A stretch of DNA of 33,871 nt from the NCBI GenBank assembly GCA_964489835.1, contig CAZBBC010000037.1:1-33871 (forward strand), read 5' to 3'. This document shows positions 14,875-23,668 of the stretch, in pieces (within the stretch, counting starts at the first letter, position 1; the number at the start of each line of letters is the position of its first letter). A program made the position numbers and the translations under genes. Under the pieces are notes generated by a model. That model was not told the DNA's origin and ran no database searches. It saw only the letters and a list, made by a program, of their open reading frames with translations. Source of the stretch: CAZBBC01 sp964489835 (GTDB lineage Bacteria; Calditrichota; Calditrichia; JAJRVZ01).

Positions 14875-17043
14875 TCAATCAAAATCAATCTCTCCGTTTA
14901 CTTTGATATTTCCCAAAAACTGATAATGCTCAACACCTTCAATAATACCGTTTGCGTAAGAATTTTGCGCAAAGTAGATGCGGGGTTTACCATGTAATCG
15001 TTTCAACTCAGGACTATAGTTGCCAACTACGACTCCCAATACCTCCCCGCTCAGCATTTCTTCATCATTGCCTGAATCACCGGCGACCAGAATACGTTCC
15101 AGTGGCAGTCCCCATTTAATTGCCAGATAACGAACCGCCAATCCCTTTGAGGCACGAATCGGCAAAATATCCAGAAATTTTTTGTGCGAGTAAATAACCT
15201 TGACACGTAATCTTTTATTTCTTAAATGTCTGACAATCTGACGTCTGGAAGGCGCCTTTTTATTATCCAGATAATAACTAATTTTATAGCGCCTTTGTTC
15301 ACTTTGTTCCTGCAGTTTAAGGCCATTTACTTCGGAAAGAACCTCGCGAACCAGATCCGGCTCCCAAAAATAATTAAGATGGTTTTGCCAGGTTCGGTCT
15401 TCGACCAGTGCTTTTCCGTAGTTGATCTCGCTTCCAACAGCGGTAATGAAAATATCCGGCATCTGGACGTTTGATTTTTTCAGTATTTTAACTGCACTTT
15501 CCAGTCGACGGCCGGTAGCAATCCCAAAACCGACATTAGCATGTGATTTCTTTAAAAGCTTTAAAAAAGAGTTTAACCCCGGCGCATCGCCGATAAGAGT
15601 ATTGTCGATATCGCTGATGATTAATCTGTCTACCATCGGCAGGCGGCTTTTTGTCTTGATAAACAAGTTTTTATGATAGTATTTCTTTTCAGTCTCTTTT
15701 TTTAGTATTGTCAGGTAGCTTTTAACATGACTGCGCCAGGAATAATATTTTCGCACTTTGTGAATACCGTTTCGGGAGTATGTTAACCATAGGTTTTTGT
15801 CTTTAATCATTCTCTCGATTAATTGTCCTATTTTTTTCTTATCCCGAGGATCCACCAGTTCACCATTCTGACAATGGCCAATAATATCCCTTGGTCCGCC
15901 GTCAGCCGTCGCAACAATTGGTAATCCACTGGCGGCAGCCTCTAACAAAGTCAGACCAAAGGGTTCGGTTAAAGCCGGATTTACAAATACACCCTTTGTT
16001 TTAGCTGTAATCCGGTAAAGTTCTGGTACCTCTTCTATTTTATGTCTTTTCGGATAGGCCGCTTTACCATAAAGGTCATATTTATCGACCAGGTGAAGAA
16101 TATTGGACAAAACTCGTCGCGTGCCGGTATCCATCTGTTGTATATCCTCTCTGTTCCCTGCGACAATCAACAGATTGGCGTTATTCTTCAGATAGCTGCT
16201 TGATCCAAATACTTGTATCAGTGTCTCAATATTTTTTCTCTCATCTGCCCGTGACATGGCAAAGATAATCGGCTTGCGCGAATTATTTAGGAAACGCTTG
16301 ATCTCACTATAAATAGGTGCTCGCGAACTACTGCGTTTTGGAGGGTAGAATTTCTCAAGGTCGATGCCGGGTGGAATTAAAAGCATACGACTTGGATCAT
16401 AGTGTTCGTAAAGTTGGTATTGTTCTTCAATCTCCTGGCTGGTGCTGGCGATGACCTTGACCGCTGTATCTAGGGCAAATTCTTCAGCATCAATACGCCG
16501 TGTTATGTTGTAACGATTTTCGATATCCGTTTCCTTCATGCCATTTTCCATCAGACGAAGACGTTTTACGCGACCAAGGGAATGTCCGGTAAAAACAAAA
16601 GGAACACCTAGTAAACGGGAAATCTGGCCACCGACATAACCCGCATCCGCATAATGGCCATGAATCAGATCGGGTATACGGCCCACGGTGTGAATATACT
16701 GTACTGCCTGATCAGAAAAGCTGTCAAGATATGGCCATAAAACCTCTTTACGCAGATAGCGCCTGGGTCCACATGGAATGCGAATAATGAAGGCATTTTT
16801 TCCTATCTTCTCCACTTTTTTACTATATATTGGATCTACTTTTGGATCGATAACCATACGCGTCAGTAAATCCACACGACTGACCCGTGGATCCTGAGAG
16901 AGCTTTTTAGCGAGTTCGATGACATATTTTATTTGTCCCCCTGTATCCGTATCGCGGCCAAGTTCCAGATGATCTCTACGGACTAATCCGTGAAGGCTCA
17001 ACATTAAGATATACAGACCATCTGCCTTCTGCTTTGTGGCCAT
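14875..17043 (-). CDS. sps: Bifunctional sucrose-phosphate synthase / sucrose-phosphatase
   Basis: A GT-B glycosyltransferase (~1-440) has SLHGLVRRDHLELGRDTDTG at the N-terminus, FAMSRADERKNIETLI and EPFGLTLLEAAASGLPIVAT (E-x7-E). It is followed by an HAD phosphatase domain beginning near residue 474 (LIISDIDNTLIGD with the two catalytic Asp) and ending GDSGNDEEML. It makes sucrose-6-phosphate from UDP-glucose and fructose-6-phosphate, and the C-terminal domain probably dephosphorylates it. The frame runs to 17130 but inside the kinase gene. ATG 17043 (MATKQK) is preferred, 4 bases after the fructokinase stop, as homologues begin near the TDTGGQ region. In some SPS proteins the HAD part is inactive; here both DxD Asp residues are present. 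Confidence 0.93.
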   Translation of the reverse strand: MATKQKADGLYILMLSLHGLVRRDHLELGRDTDTGGQIKYVIELAKKLSQDPRVSRVDLLTRMVIDPKVDPIYSKKVEKIGKNAFIIRIPCGPRRYLRKEVLWPYLDSFSDQAVQYIHTVGRIPDLIHGHYADAGYVGGQISRLLGVPFVFTGHSLGRVKRLRLMENGMKETDIENRYNITRRIDAEEFALDTAVKVIASTSQEIEEQYQLYEHYDPSRMLLIPPGIDLEKFYPPKRSSSRAPIYSEIKRFLNNSRKPIIFAMSRADERKNIETLIQVFGSSSYLKNNANLLIVAGNREDIQQMDTGTRRVLSNILHLVDKYDLYGKAAYPKRHKIEEVPELYRITAKTKGVFVNPALTEPFGLTLLEAAASGLPIVATADGGPRDIIGHCQNGELVDPRDKKKIGQLIERMIKDKNLWLTYSRNGIHKVRKYYSWRSHVKSYLTILKKETEKKYYHKNLFIKTKSRLPMVDRLIISDIDNTLIGDAPGLNSFLKLLKKSHANVGFGIATGRRLESAVKILKKSNVQMPDIFITAVGSEINYGKALVEDRTWQNHLNYFWEPDLVREVLSEVNGLKLQEQSEQRRYKISYYLDNKKAPSRRQIVRHLRNKRLRVKVIYSHKKFLDILPIRASKGLAVRYLAIKWGLPLERILVAGDSGNDEEMLSGEVLGVVVGNYSPELKRLHGKPRIYFAQNSYANGIIEGVEHYQFLGNIKVNGEIDFD

Positions 17044-17047
17044 ATGC

Positions 17048-17959
17048 TTATTTCCATTTATTTTGTTGCTCTTGATAAAATTCAGGGTTGCTGCATATTG
17101 CTCCGCGCATTTGGCAAATTTGTGCAGCAAAGTCTATGGCTCGATTCAGTAATATATTGATATCCCAGTTTAAGAGAAGTCCCAGCAAAGTGACGGCACT
17201 AAATCCATCACCGGCGCCAACGGTGTCCGCTAGCTGATCGACCGGTTTCGGTTTACCCTGCCATACCCTCCCATTTACATCAACAATCCGAGCGCCTTGT
17301 GCCCCTAAAGTGACTAATATCAGGTCCAAATTATATTTCTGACAGATTTGCCATGCTCCCAGTACTTCATCATCTGAGGAGATTTCTGCCAGTGTCGTGA
17401 TAATTTTGAATTCTTCATCATTGCATTTGACCCAGGTTGCTTGTTTGATACTCTTAATTAATCGGTCCGCCTGCCACCAGGGATCGCGTAAATTGACATC
17501 CAGAAATATATTAATATCTTTTTTTCCTGTGATCTTCTTTAATGAATAATATGAAGTCTTATTTCTTAATGCCAGTGTGCCATGATAGACTACTTCGTAA
17601 GGAAAATCCGATAATATATTTTCTTTTTCTGAAACATTGATCTGGTCATAAGCCTGATCGGCCAGAATCTTAAACTTTGGTTCGTTGTCAATAATATCTA
17701 CAGTGACAAGTCCTGTCGGATAATTTTTATCTGTTTGTAATCCAGCCAATGTCATCCCCCAGTCCTGCATTCGCTGGCGGACCAGGTGCCCGTTTTGATC
17801 CTGACCCACCCGGCTGACAAATAAGGGATTGAAACCAAGCCCCTGCAAATGCCAGGCAACATTGAATGGTGCGCCACCCAATACAATTCCCGGATCGCCA
17901 AAATCATCAAACAGGACTTCTCCAAATACCAATATTTTTTTGTTGTGAGAATTCTGCAT
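17048..17959 (-). CDS. PfkB-family carbohydrate kinase, likely fructokinase
   Basis: A 303-residue ribokinase-fold enzyme: N-terminal FGEVLFDDFGD and LGGAPFNVAWHLQGLG (substrate and di-Gly motif), and the C-terminal PfkB signature DTVGAGDGFSAV with the catalytic Asp and anion hole. Fructokinases of this group phosphorylate fructose to fructose-6-phosphate. It is first in an operon with SPS/SPP and sucrose synthase. It would recycle fructose released by sucrose synthase into fructose-6-phosphate, the SPS substrate. Substrate specificity is inferred mainly from context. Confidence 0.9.
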   Translation of the reverse strand: MQNSHNKKILVFGEVLFDDFGDPGIVLGGAPFNVAWHLQGLGFNPLFVSRVGQDQNGHLVRQRMQDWGMTLAGLQTDKNYPTGLVTVDIIDNEPKFKILADQAYDQINVSEKENILSDFPYEVVYHGTLALRNKTSYYSLKKITGKKDINIFLDVNLRDPWWQADRLIKSIKQATWVKCNDEEFKIITTLAEISSDDEVLGAWQICQKYNLDLILVTLGAQGARIVDVNGRVWQGKPKPVDQLADTVGAGDGFSAVTLLGLLLNWDINILLNRAIDFAAQICQMRGAICSNPEFYQEQQNKWK

Positions 17960-18041
17960 TGGTTTTTCAAATGATTTAAATGAGTAAAAATGACTTTAAT
18001 CGAAGTAAAACGAGGTATTGGCAATAGCAAAACACCACGTG

Positions 18042-18097
18042 ATTATATGAACCAATCGTCGATAGATACTTACATCAAATAAAGCAAAAGTATCTAT
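18042..18097 (-). promoter_or_regulatory. Putative promoter and operator of the sucrose operon
   Basis: The minus strand has a perfect TATAAT (+ strand 18042-18047) 83 bases before the fructokinase start. Just upstream is an inverted repeat with 10-bp arms, ATAGATACTT (18062-18071) and AAGTATCTAT (18088-18097), separated by 16 bases. With 17-bp spacing the -35 position falls in the near arm and is a poor match (AGTATC on the minus strand), as expected where a regulator binds over or beside -35. A protein binding site is the best reading; a terminator is unlikely as no gene ends there. Confidence 0.45.
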
Positions 18098-18362
18098 GAT
18101 ACTACAAAATTATTCGGGACAATTCAAAAGTTTTTCAAATCAATTTCCAATTTTTCTGATACTTCTAATCCATTAGAGAACAGATAACGGTCGGGTAAAT
18201 ATTACAATTCGATTGATTTTCTTTCCTTCGGCTATGGTTTTAAAAAATATATTGCGATTTTCCCATTGCTTATGTAGGTTATTTAAATTTTCTTCGGTAT
18301 CTAGATTCTAATCTTCTGAATAAGCTACTGTCAGCACTTATTAGTAAATAGCGGAGAAATGC
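18098..18362. other. Spacer before the sialidase-like gene
   Basis: AT-rich and without a supported ORF. With 17960-18097 it forms a ~400-base divergent intergenic region that must hold the sialidase gene's promoter; I could not identify it. Confidence 0.4.
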
Positions 18363-20003
18363 ATGCAATATTTAATGAGAAAGATATGCGTAAGCTGTAC
18401 AACAGATTTGTTTAGAGTGCCTCTCACGTTGATTGCTCTCTCGCTCACTTTTTTTAGCTGTCAAAGTGACAGTCAATATAAGCCGGGTCTGATCGGTATT
18501 TACTATAGTGAGCCAAATCTTACCAGCATTAAGGCGGTTACGGTTCTTACCGCCCTGGAGCAAAACTGGGATGAAAGCGTGGATTTTCAAACCGGTAGCT
18601 CGGGTGCCTGGAACGGCTTTATTATCGCCCCTGCAGATGGTGAGATCAGTTTTTATCTGGAAACAAACAAAATTGCCACCCTGGAAATTGATAATAAATT
18701 CAAGACAGAATCAAATCAGGAATTATCCTCCCTTAAAATAAAAATGAATTTAGGTCAGGCGTATCCGATCCGAGTGATATTTTATAATGATGGGGAACGT
18801 ACCGATTATGGATTTTTTACGATTAAGTGGCATTGGGATAAGGGAGAAATCGCATCGATCCCTGCGGCGAATATTAAACATTCTGAACAAAATTCGGATG
18901 ATCTGGCCTGGTTGTCCGATCTGGATCCGGCGGGCGTTGATAGAAGTCAATTTCTAACGGTGCCGGGGAAACATGTGATCGTCTATTACGAACCGGGCCG
19001 TTTTGGCGCCTGGCCGGCCAATAATGGCATCTGGCATTGGGGAGATGAGATACTGGTTGGTTTTTTTAAAGCCTACTATAAAGAAAATAAGTATCATCAC
19101 TCTGTTGACCGGACGAAACCGATGGCTTATGGTCTGGCACGGAGCCTGGATGGTGGCGAAACCTGGACCGTGGAGGATCCGGATAATTTTGTTGGCAATG
19201 GAAAGGATTTTGTCGATTTAAAAAATGAAATTGATTTTACCCATCCCGACTTAGCAATCAGATTGAGAAATGAAGGCTTTTTCACCTCTTATACCAGGGG
19301 TAAATCGTGGAATGGTCCCTTTAGATTTCCTCCTTTACCTGTCGGTGAAATCACTACACGAACGGACTACCTGGTCAATGGACCAAATGATTGCTTGTTT
19401 TTTCTTTCCGCAAAAGATGAAAAGGTAAAAGCGACTCTTCAGGACCGTTCATTCTGTGCGCAAACCATTGATGGGGGGAAATCGCTCAAATTTCTGTCAT
19501 GGATGGCGGAAACAGATACGATCCGGTCGGTTATGTCATCGACGGTTCGGATGTCAGAAAATCATTTGATCACGGCGATGCGCAGAAGATATGATCCGCC
19601 GTTAGATCAGAAGAAGATGTTACCCAAAAATTATATTACCGTACACGAATCCCTGGACAATGGTAAAACCTGGAATTATCTCAATAAAATTGCTGATACG
19701 GATCGGGGAATAAGAAACGGGAATCCTCCCAGTTTAGTAAAACTCCCGGATGGCAGAATATGTGTTACCTATGGGTATCGCAATATTCCCTATAGCATAC
19801 GGGCGAAAATAAGTTCAGATAAAGGTAAAACCTGGAGTAAGGAAATTCTTCTACGTGATGATGCCCGTAAATTCGATATCGGATATACACGATCGGTTGT
19901 CAGGGAAGACGGGAAAATTGTAACTGTCTATTATTATACCACCGAGGAGATAAAAGATATGCACATTGCTGCCACCATTTGGGATCCCGATATGGTAAGA
20001 TGA
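18363..20003 (+). CDS. Lipoprotein with PA14-like domain and sialidase/BNR-type propeller
   Basis: The N-terminus has a hydrophobic segment ending FFSC (Cys ~37), so a lipoprotein is likely. Residues ~44-175 resemble a PA14 domain (GLIGIYYSEPNLTS, WNGFIIAPADGEISFYLET, TIKWHWDKGE). The rest is a sialidase-like beta-propeller with Asp-box motifs S-x-D-x-G-x-T-W: SLDGGETW, SLDNGKTW and SSDKGKTW, plus the variant YTRGKSW. Such proteins act on extracellular glycans. Sialidase activity itself is unproven, and I could not identify the Arg triad with certainty. GGAG lies upstream of the ATG. Transcribed alone, away from the sucrose operon. Confidence 0.75.
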   Translation: MQYLMRKICVSCTTDLFRVPLTLIALSLTFFSCQSDSQYKPGLIGIYYSEPNLTSIKAVTVLTALEQNWDESVDFQTGSSGAWNGFIIAPADGEISFYLETNKIATLEIDNKFKTESNQELSSLKIKMNLGQAYPIRVIFYNDGERTDYGFFTIKWHWDKGEIASIPAANIKHSEQNSDDLAWLSDLDPAGVDRSQFLTVPGKHVIVYYEPGRFGAWPANNGIWHWGDEILVGFFKAYYKENKYHHSVDRTKPMAYGLARSLDGGETWTVEDPDNFVGNGKDFVDLKNEIDFTHPDLAIRLRNEGFFTSYTRGKSWNGPFRFPPLPVGEITTRTDYLVNGPNDCLFFLSAKDEKVKATLQDRSFCAQTIDGGKSLKFLSWMAETDTIRSVMSSTVRMSENHLITAMRRRYDPPLDQKKMLPKNYITVHESLDNGKTWNYLNKIADTDRGIRNGNPPSLVKLPDGRICVTYGYRNIPYSIRAKISSDKGKTWSKEILLRDDARKFDIGYTRSVVREDGKIVTVYYYTTEEIKDMHIAATIWDPDMVR

Positions 20004-20082
20004 GTTGAATGGGTCCGGTTTTACCATACTGTAATCTTGCTATACAGCGACCGAGATTGCTTCGATGCTTTATGTCGTTGCT

Positions 20083-20397
20083 CTAAAGTCCATGGCGGTG
20101 TAATACCATTACTGCGTGCGTAAGCGATCGACTGGCCCAGTTCATATATAACCAACCTTTCTGACCACCTAATGACGTAACGGTCTGATAGAGTGCCTCG
20201 GGACTTTTATTAACCAGTAGTTGACGTCTTTCCCTGATCATTCCTTCTTTCATCGTCAGCATTACCGGTGTCCCTTGTACCAGTGTGTTGGATACGGCGT
20301 CGCTCCAGCTGGTCTCGATTTTACCATCTTGTAAGCGGACGAGGGCATGCCGGCCGGACGGCATCTTCATAAGATCTTGGCCTGATGGAGGGAAATA
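20083..20397 (-). pseudogene. Fragment of an SDR oxidoreductase with DUF2867 (YbjT-like)
   Basis: The 95-codon ORF (20370 to 20083) reads HALVRLQDGKIETSWSDAV and then KSPEALYQTVTSLGGQKGW. This matches the junction between an NAD(P)-binding SDR domain and DUF2867, where one expects (E/T)TRWSDA and SLGGE-x-GW. Both the Rossmann domain and most of DUF2867 are missing. Upstream of the ATG, another frame reads IRPRSYEDAV (20397-20361), as expected immediately before ALVRL, which shows a frameshift near 20355. This is a relic rather than a gene. Confidence 0.6.
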
Positions 20398-20636
20398 TTT
20401 TTATTTTATGCAGACTGGATGTTCACAGCAACTTTTTTCTTCTAAATTTAATAAGCTGGAATAAAAATAAAGATCAAGCGGGTTGTTTTATATTACAAAT
20501 CTATTTTATATTTTTAATTTTAACCCATTTGCGACTGATATGTATATAATCCCTATGCCCGATCTATTTAAAACGCATTGAGTACATGGGTTGAAAAATA
20601 CAGATTTGTTAGAAACTAAATATCTATGAGGTAAAA
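20398..20636. other. Spacer upstream of the antiporter gene
   Basis: AT-rich, no supported ORF. It must contain the antiporter promoter; no clear -35/-10 pair was found. Confidence 0.35.
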
Positions 20637-22415
20637 TTGTCGGAACAATATATGATTGGTTTGGGCGTGATTATCTTATTTGGCATGGTTGCTCAATGGC
20701 TGGCCTGGCGACTTCATTTGCCATCTATTCTTTTATTGCTGGTTTTAGGTATCGTCGCCGGACCGGTTAGCGGATTGGTTGATACGGAATATCTCTTTGG
20801 TAACCTCCTCTTCCCCTTTATTTCGCTCTCGGTGGGTATCATATTATTTGAGGGCGGTTTGAGTCTGCGTTTCAGTGAATTCCGCAATGTTGGTAAAATT
20901 ATCCGCAATCTGATATCCGTTGGCGCTCTGATTACATGGATCGTGGCGACCACTGCTGCCTATTATATACTCGATCTTGAATTTAAATTAGCCCTTCTCT
21001 TTGGCGCAATTCTGATTGTTACCGGACCAACAGTTATTTTACCCTTGCTAAGGCAGGTTCGACCGAAAGGAAATTTGTACAGCATTGCCAAATGGGAAGG
21101 TATCATAATAGATCCAGTGGGTGCGGTTATCGCTGTATTGGTCTTCGAAGAAATTATCAGCGGTGGGTTTCAGCAGTTTACAACCGTATCAATTTTGGGA
21201 TTGATCAAAACACTGATTCTGGGTGTGGGTATTGGCTGGATCGGTGCCCAAATAATAATACTATTCCTGAAGCGTTATTGGATTCCGGATTATTTACATA
21301 ATTCCGCTGCTATCATGATGGTTATAACTACTTTCATCATATCCAACTTTTTACAACATGAATCAGGATTGTTGACGGTAACGATCATGGGCATTCTGCT
21401 GGCCAACCAGAAAAAGGTATCCATCAGGCATATTGTGGAATTCAAGGAAAATTTACGAGTCATCCTGATTTCTACCTTATTTATTATTCTGGCCGCCCGA
21501 CTTAAGATGGCGGATCTTGCACAACTAAACGGTAATACACTTGTTTTTTTGGCTGTTCTTTTCTTTATTGCCAGACCCTTATCTGTCTTTATATCGACGG
21601 TTGGGCAAAATTTGCATTTAAGAGAAAAATTATTTCTATCCTGGCTGGCGCCCAGGGGAATTGTTGCCGCCGCTGTCTCATCTATTTTTGCGATTGATTT
21701 ATCGACAAACGGCTACAGCGATGCCGAACGTTTGATTCCCTTAACATTTTTTGTGATTATTGCATCCGTCACTTTGTACGGCTTAAGTGCTGTTCCGTTG
21801 GCCCGTTTTCTGAAAGTATCCGAGCCTAATCCCCAGGGTGTCCTGATCGTTGGTGCCCACGCCTGGGCCAGGCAATTGGGACAAATCCTAAAAAGTGTAG
21901 GACTCCGCGTTTTAATGGTTGATTTCAATCCCGATAATGTTGAATCAGCGCGTTTAAACAATCTGGAGGCGATCTTGGCAAATATACTTTCAGAAGATGT
22001 TATTGACGAATTGGATTTGCAGGGCATCGGTAAGTTATTTGCTTTAACGTCAAACGATGAAGTAAATGCTCTGGCAGCATTACATTTCGAGGATATTTTC
22101 GGTCGGGCTGAAGTCTATCAATTACCCTATGAAATGAAAGAGATTGGAGAAGAACAACGTATTTCCAGGCACCTGCGCGGTCGCTGCTTATTCGAGAAAG
22201 ATATGACTTACGGAAGGATTAATAACATCTTCAATTTACAGGATACGATAAAAATTATTGAATTTAAAACAGAAGAAGATATTCAATTGTTTAGTAAAGA
22301 TAAAGCTCTACCTCTGATTTTAATTGATACCCAGAATAATCTAATGATTTATACGGATGAACAAAAACCAAATCCAACACCCGGTATACGACTGATTTAT
22401 CAGGCCATTGCTTAG
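20637..22415 (+). CDS. CPA1/NhaP-type Na+(K+)/H+ antiporter with C-terminal RCK domain
   Basis: About 12 TM segments over residues 1-390 with the cation/proton exchanger fold. ILFEGGLSLR, ILIVTGPTVILPLLRQVRPKG, EGIIIDPVGAVIAVLVFEE (the exchange-site Asp in IIDPVGA) and LSWLAPRGIVAAAVSSIFA are characteristic. Residues ~400-500 form an RCK_N/TrkA-N Rossmann fold (GVLIVGAHAWARQLG, LMVDFNPDNVESAR, ALTSNDEVNALAAL), followed by a ~75-residue tail. TTG 20637 is preferred because GAGG precedes it by 5 bases; ATG 20649 is the alternative. RCK domains usually sense nucleotides or K+/Ca2+. This is the only RCK domain in the window. Confidence 0.92.
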   Translation: MSEQYMIGLGVIILFGMVAQWLAWRLHLPSILLLLVLGIVAGPVSGLVDTEYLFGNLLFPFISLSVGIILFEGGLSLRFSEFRNVGKIIRNLISVGALITWIVATTAAYYILDLEFKLALLFGAILIVTGPTVILPLLRQVRPKGNLYSIAKWEGIIIDPVGAVIAVLVFEEIISGGFQQFTTVSILGLIKTLILGVGIGWIGAQIIILFLKRYWIPDYLHNSAAIMMVITTFIISNFLQHESGLLTVTIMGILLANQKKVSIRHIVEFKENLRVILISTLFIILAARLKMADLAQLNGNTLVFLAVLFFIARPLSVFISTVGQNLHLREKLFLSWLAPRGIVAAAVSSIFAIDLSTNGYSDAERLIPLTFFVIIASVTLYGLSAVPLARFLKVSEPNPQGVLIVGAHAWARQLGQILKSVGLRVLMVDFNPDNVESARLNNLEAILANILSEDVIDELDLQGIGKLFALTSNDEVNALAALHFEDIFGRAEVYQLPYEMKEIGEEQRISRHLRGRCLFEKDMTYGRINNIFNLQDTIKIIEFKTEEDIQLFSKDKALPLILIDTQNNLMIYTDEQKPNPTPGIRLIYQAIA

Positions 22416-22423
22416 GACTCTGA

Positions 22424-23620
22424 TTATTTAACCTTCATTACGACAAGGGTCATGTCATCACGCAGTAGACTTTTACCCATCCATTCCGTTGCTGTTTTAG
22501 TCAGTTTTTTGATAATCTCTCCTGGTGCATGCCGGGCTGTTTTCGCGAACAGAGATTTGATGCGCGATTCACCAAAAATTTCACCCTGAGGATTAAAGCA
22601 TTCAGACAACCCGTCACTATAAAACAGGAGAGTGTCTCCTTTCTTGATATCAATGTTTTTAGACTGATAGGCAAATCCGGGAAAACTGCCCAGCGGCATC
22701 CCCTTTAATGCTATATCCGTGACCGTTGCTTCTGTCTTTCGATAGAGGTATGTAAAGGGCATTCCGGCGGAAGAAATAACCATTTTCTTATCAAATATTT
22801 TGGCGATCAGCATAGCCATATACATATTCTTAAAACCCATCTCTTTTAAAGATACGGAAATTTTGCTTAAAATTTCTTTTGGATCATCAAGCATAGAAAA
22901 AGAATTGAACAGGACTTTGGTTGCCGTAACAATCGTACCGGCTTTAAGACCATGACCGGTGGCATCTCCTATAGCAAAAGTCAGTAGATCATCATTCTGG
23001 TAGAAGTCATAATAATCTCCACCGACCTCCTGCGCGGTTGTCATTGCTACCGCGATCTCTAAATAGGGTAATTCCGGCAGATTTTCCGGAAGCATGGCCA
23101 ATTGCAATCTCCGGGCATCCTCAAGGTCTTTTTTCATGCGCTGATTGGTCTGCTCTAGTTCCGCTGATGCTCGGTAAAGTTCATTCTCAGAGTTTTTACG
23201 CCTGGTAATATCTGATTGGATCCCGAGAAAATTAGTTACCCGGCCCGATTTATCGCGGATCGGTGTGATCGAAAGACGGTTCCAGAAAGTTTTTCCATCC
23301 TTACAGTAATTTAAAATCTCTACGGTACAGGGTTTTTCTTCATGTATTGATTGTCTGATCTCTTCTATGGTAGCCGGATCAGTTTTCTCACCCTGCAGAA
23401 AGCGGCAATTTTTCCCAAGGACATCTTCCCTGGCATAACCGGTCAGTCGTTCAAATCCCTCGTTCACATAGACAATGGGGTTATCCGGTTGTAAATAATC
23501 GGAGATCGTAATACCCTCAGCCGTCCCGCCAAGCGCCCGGTCCTTTAACTGCAGCTGATCGCTAACGGGCCTCTCAGACAAAAGAACGACTTTATGCGGC
23601 GGTATTTCCTTTTTCCTCAT
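22424..23620 (-). CDS. LOV-domain SpoIIE/PP2C-type phosphatase (blue-light receptor candidate)
   Basis: Residues ~30-140 form a PAS domain with the complete LOV signature: GKNCRFLQG with adduct Cys72, flavin contacts Asn104 (LNYCKDG) and Asn114 (FWNRLS), and Gln135 (FLGIQSDIT). A helical linker (~140-175) leads to a SpoIIE/RsbU phosphatase domain with metal-binding EVGGDYYDF, GDATGHG, DGLSE and RDDMTLVV. By homology it should form a flavin-cysteinyl adduct under blue light and control dephosphorylation of an anti-sigma antagonist or STAS protein. No such partner lies in the window. The OM-barrel gene ends 48 bases upstream on the same strand. The 3' end is 8 bases from the convergent antiporter stop. 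Confidence 0.92.
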   Translation of the reverse strand: MRKKEIPPHKVVLLSERPVSDQLQLKDRALGGTAEGITISDYLQPDNPIVYVNEGFERLTGYAREDVLGKNCRFLQGEKTDPATIEEIRQSIHEEKPCTVEILNYCKDGKTFWNRLSITPIRDKSGRVTNFLGIQSDITRRKNSENELYRASAELEQTNQRMKKDLEDARRLQLAMLPENLPELPYLEIAVAMTTAQEVGGDYYDFYQNDDLLTFAIGDATGHGLKAGTIVTATKVLFNSFSMLDDPKEILSKISVSLKEMGFKNMYMAMLIAKIFDKKMVISSAGMPFTYLYRKTEATVTDIALKGMPLGSFPGFAYQSKNIDIKKGDTLLFYSDGLSECFNPQGEIFGESRIKSLFAKTARHAPGEIIKKLTKTATEWMGKSLLRDDMTLVVMKVK

Positions 23621-23668
23621 GATAATCTTCTTCCCTCGTGATGAAACTAACGGGTATTACCGGTAAGA

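Noticed and set aside
18062..18097. Inverted repeat as transcription terminator
   Set aside because: No gene ends here on either strand and no T-run follows; it sits at a promoter.
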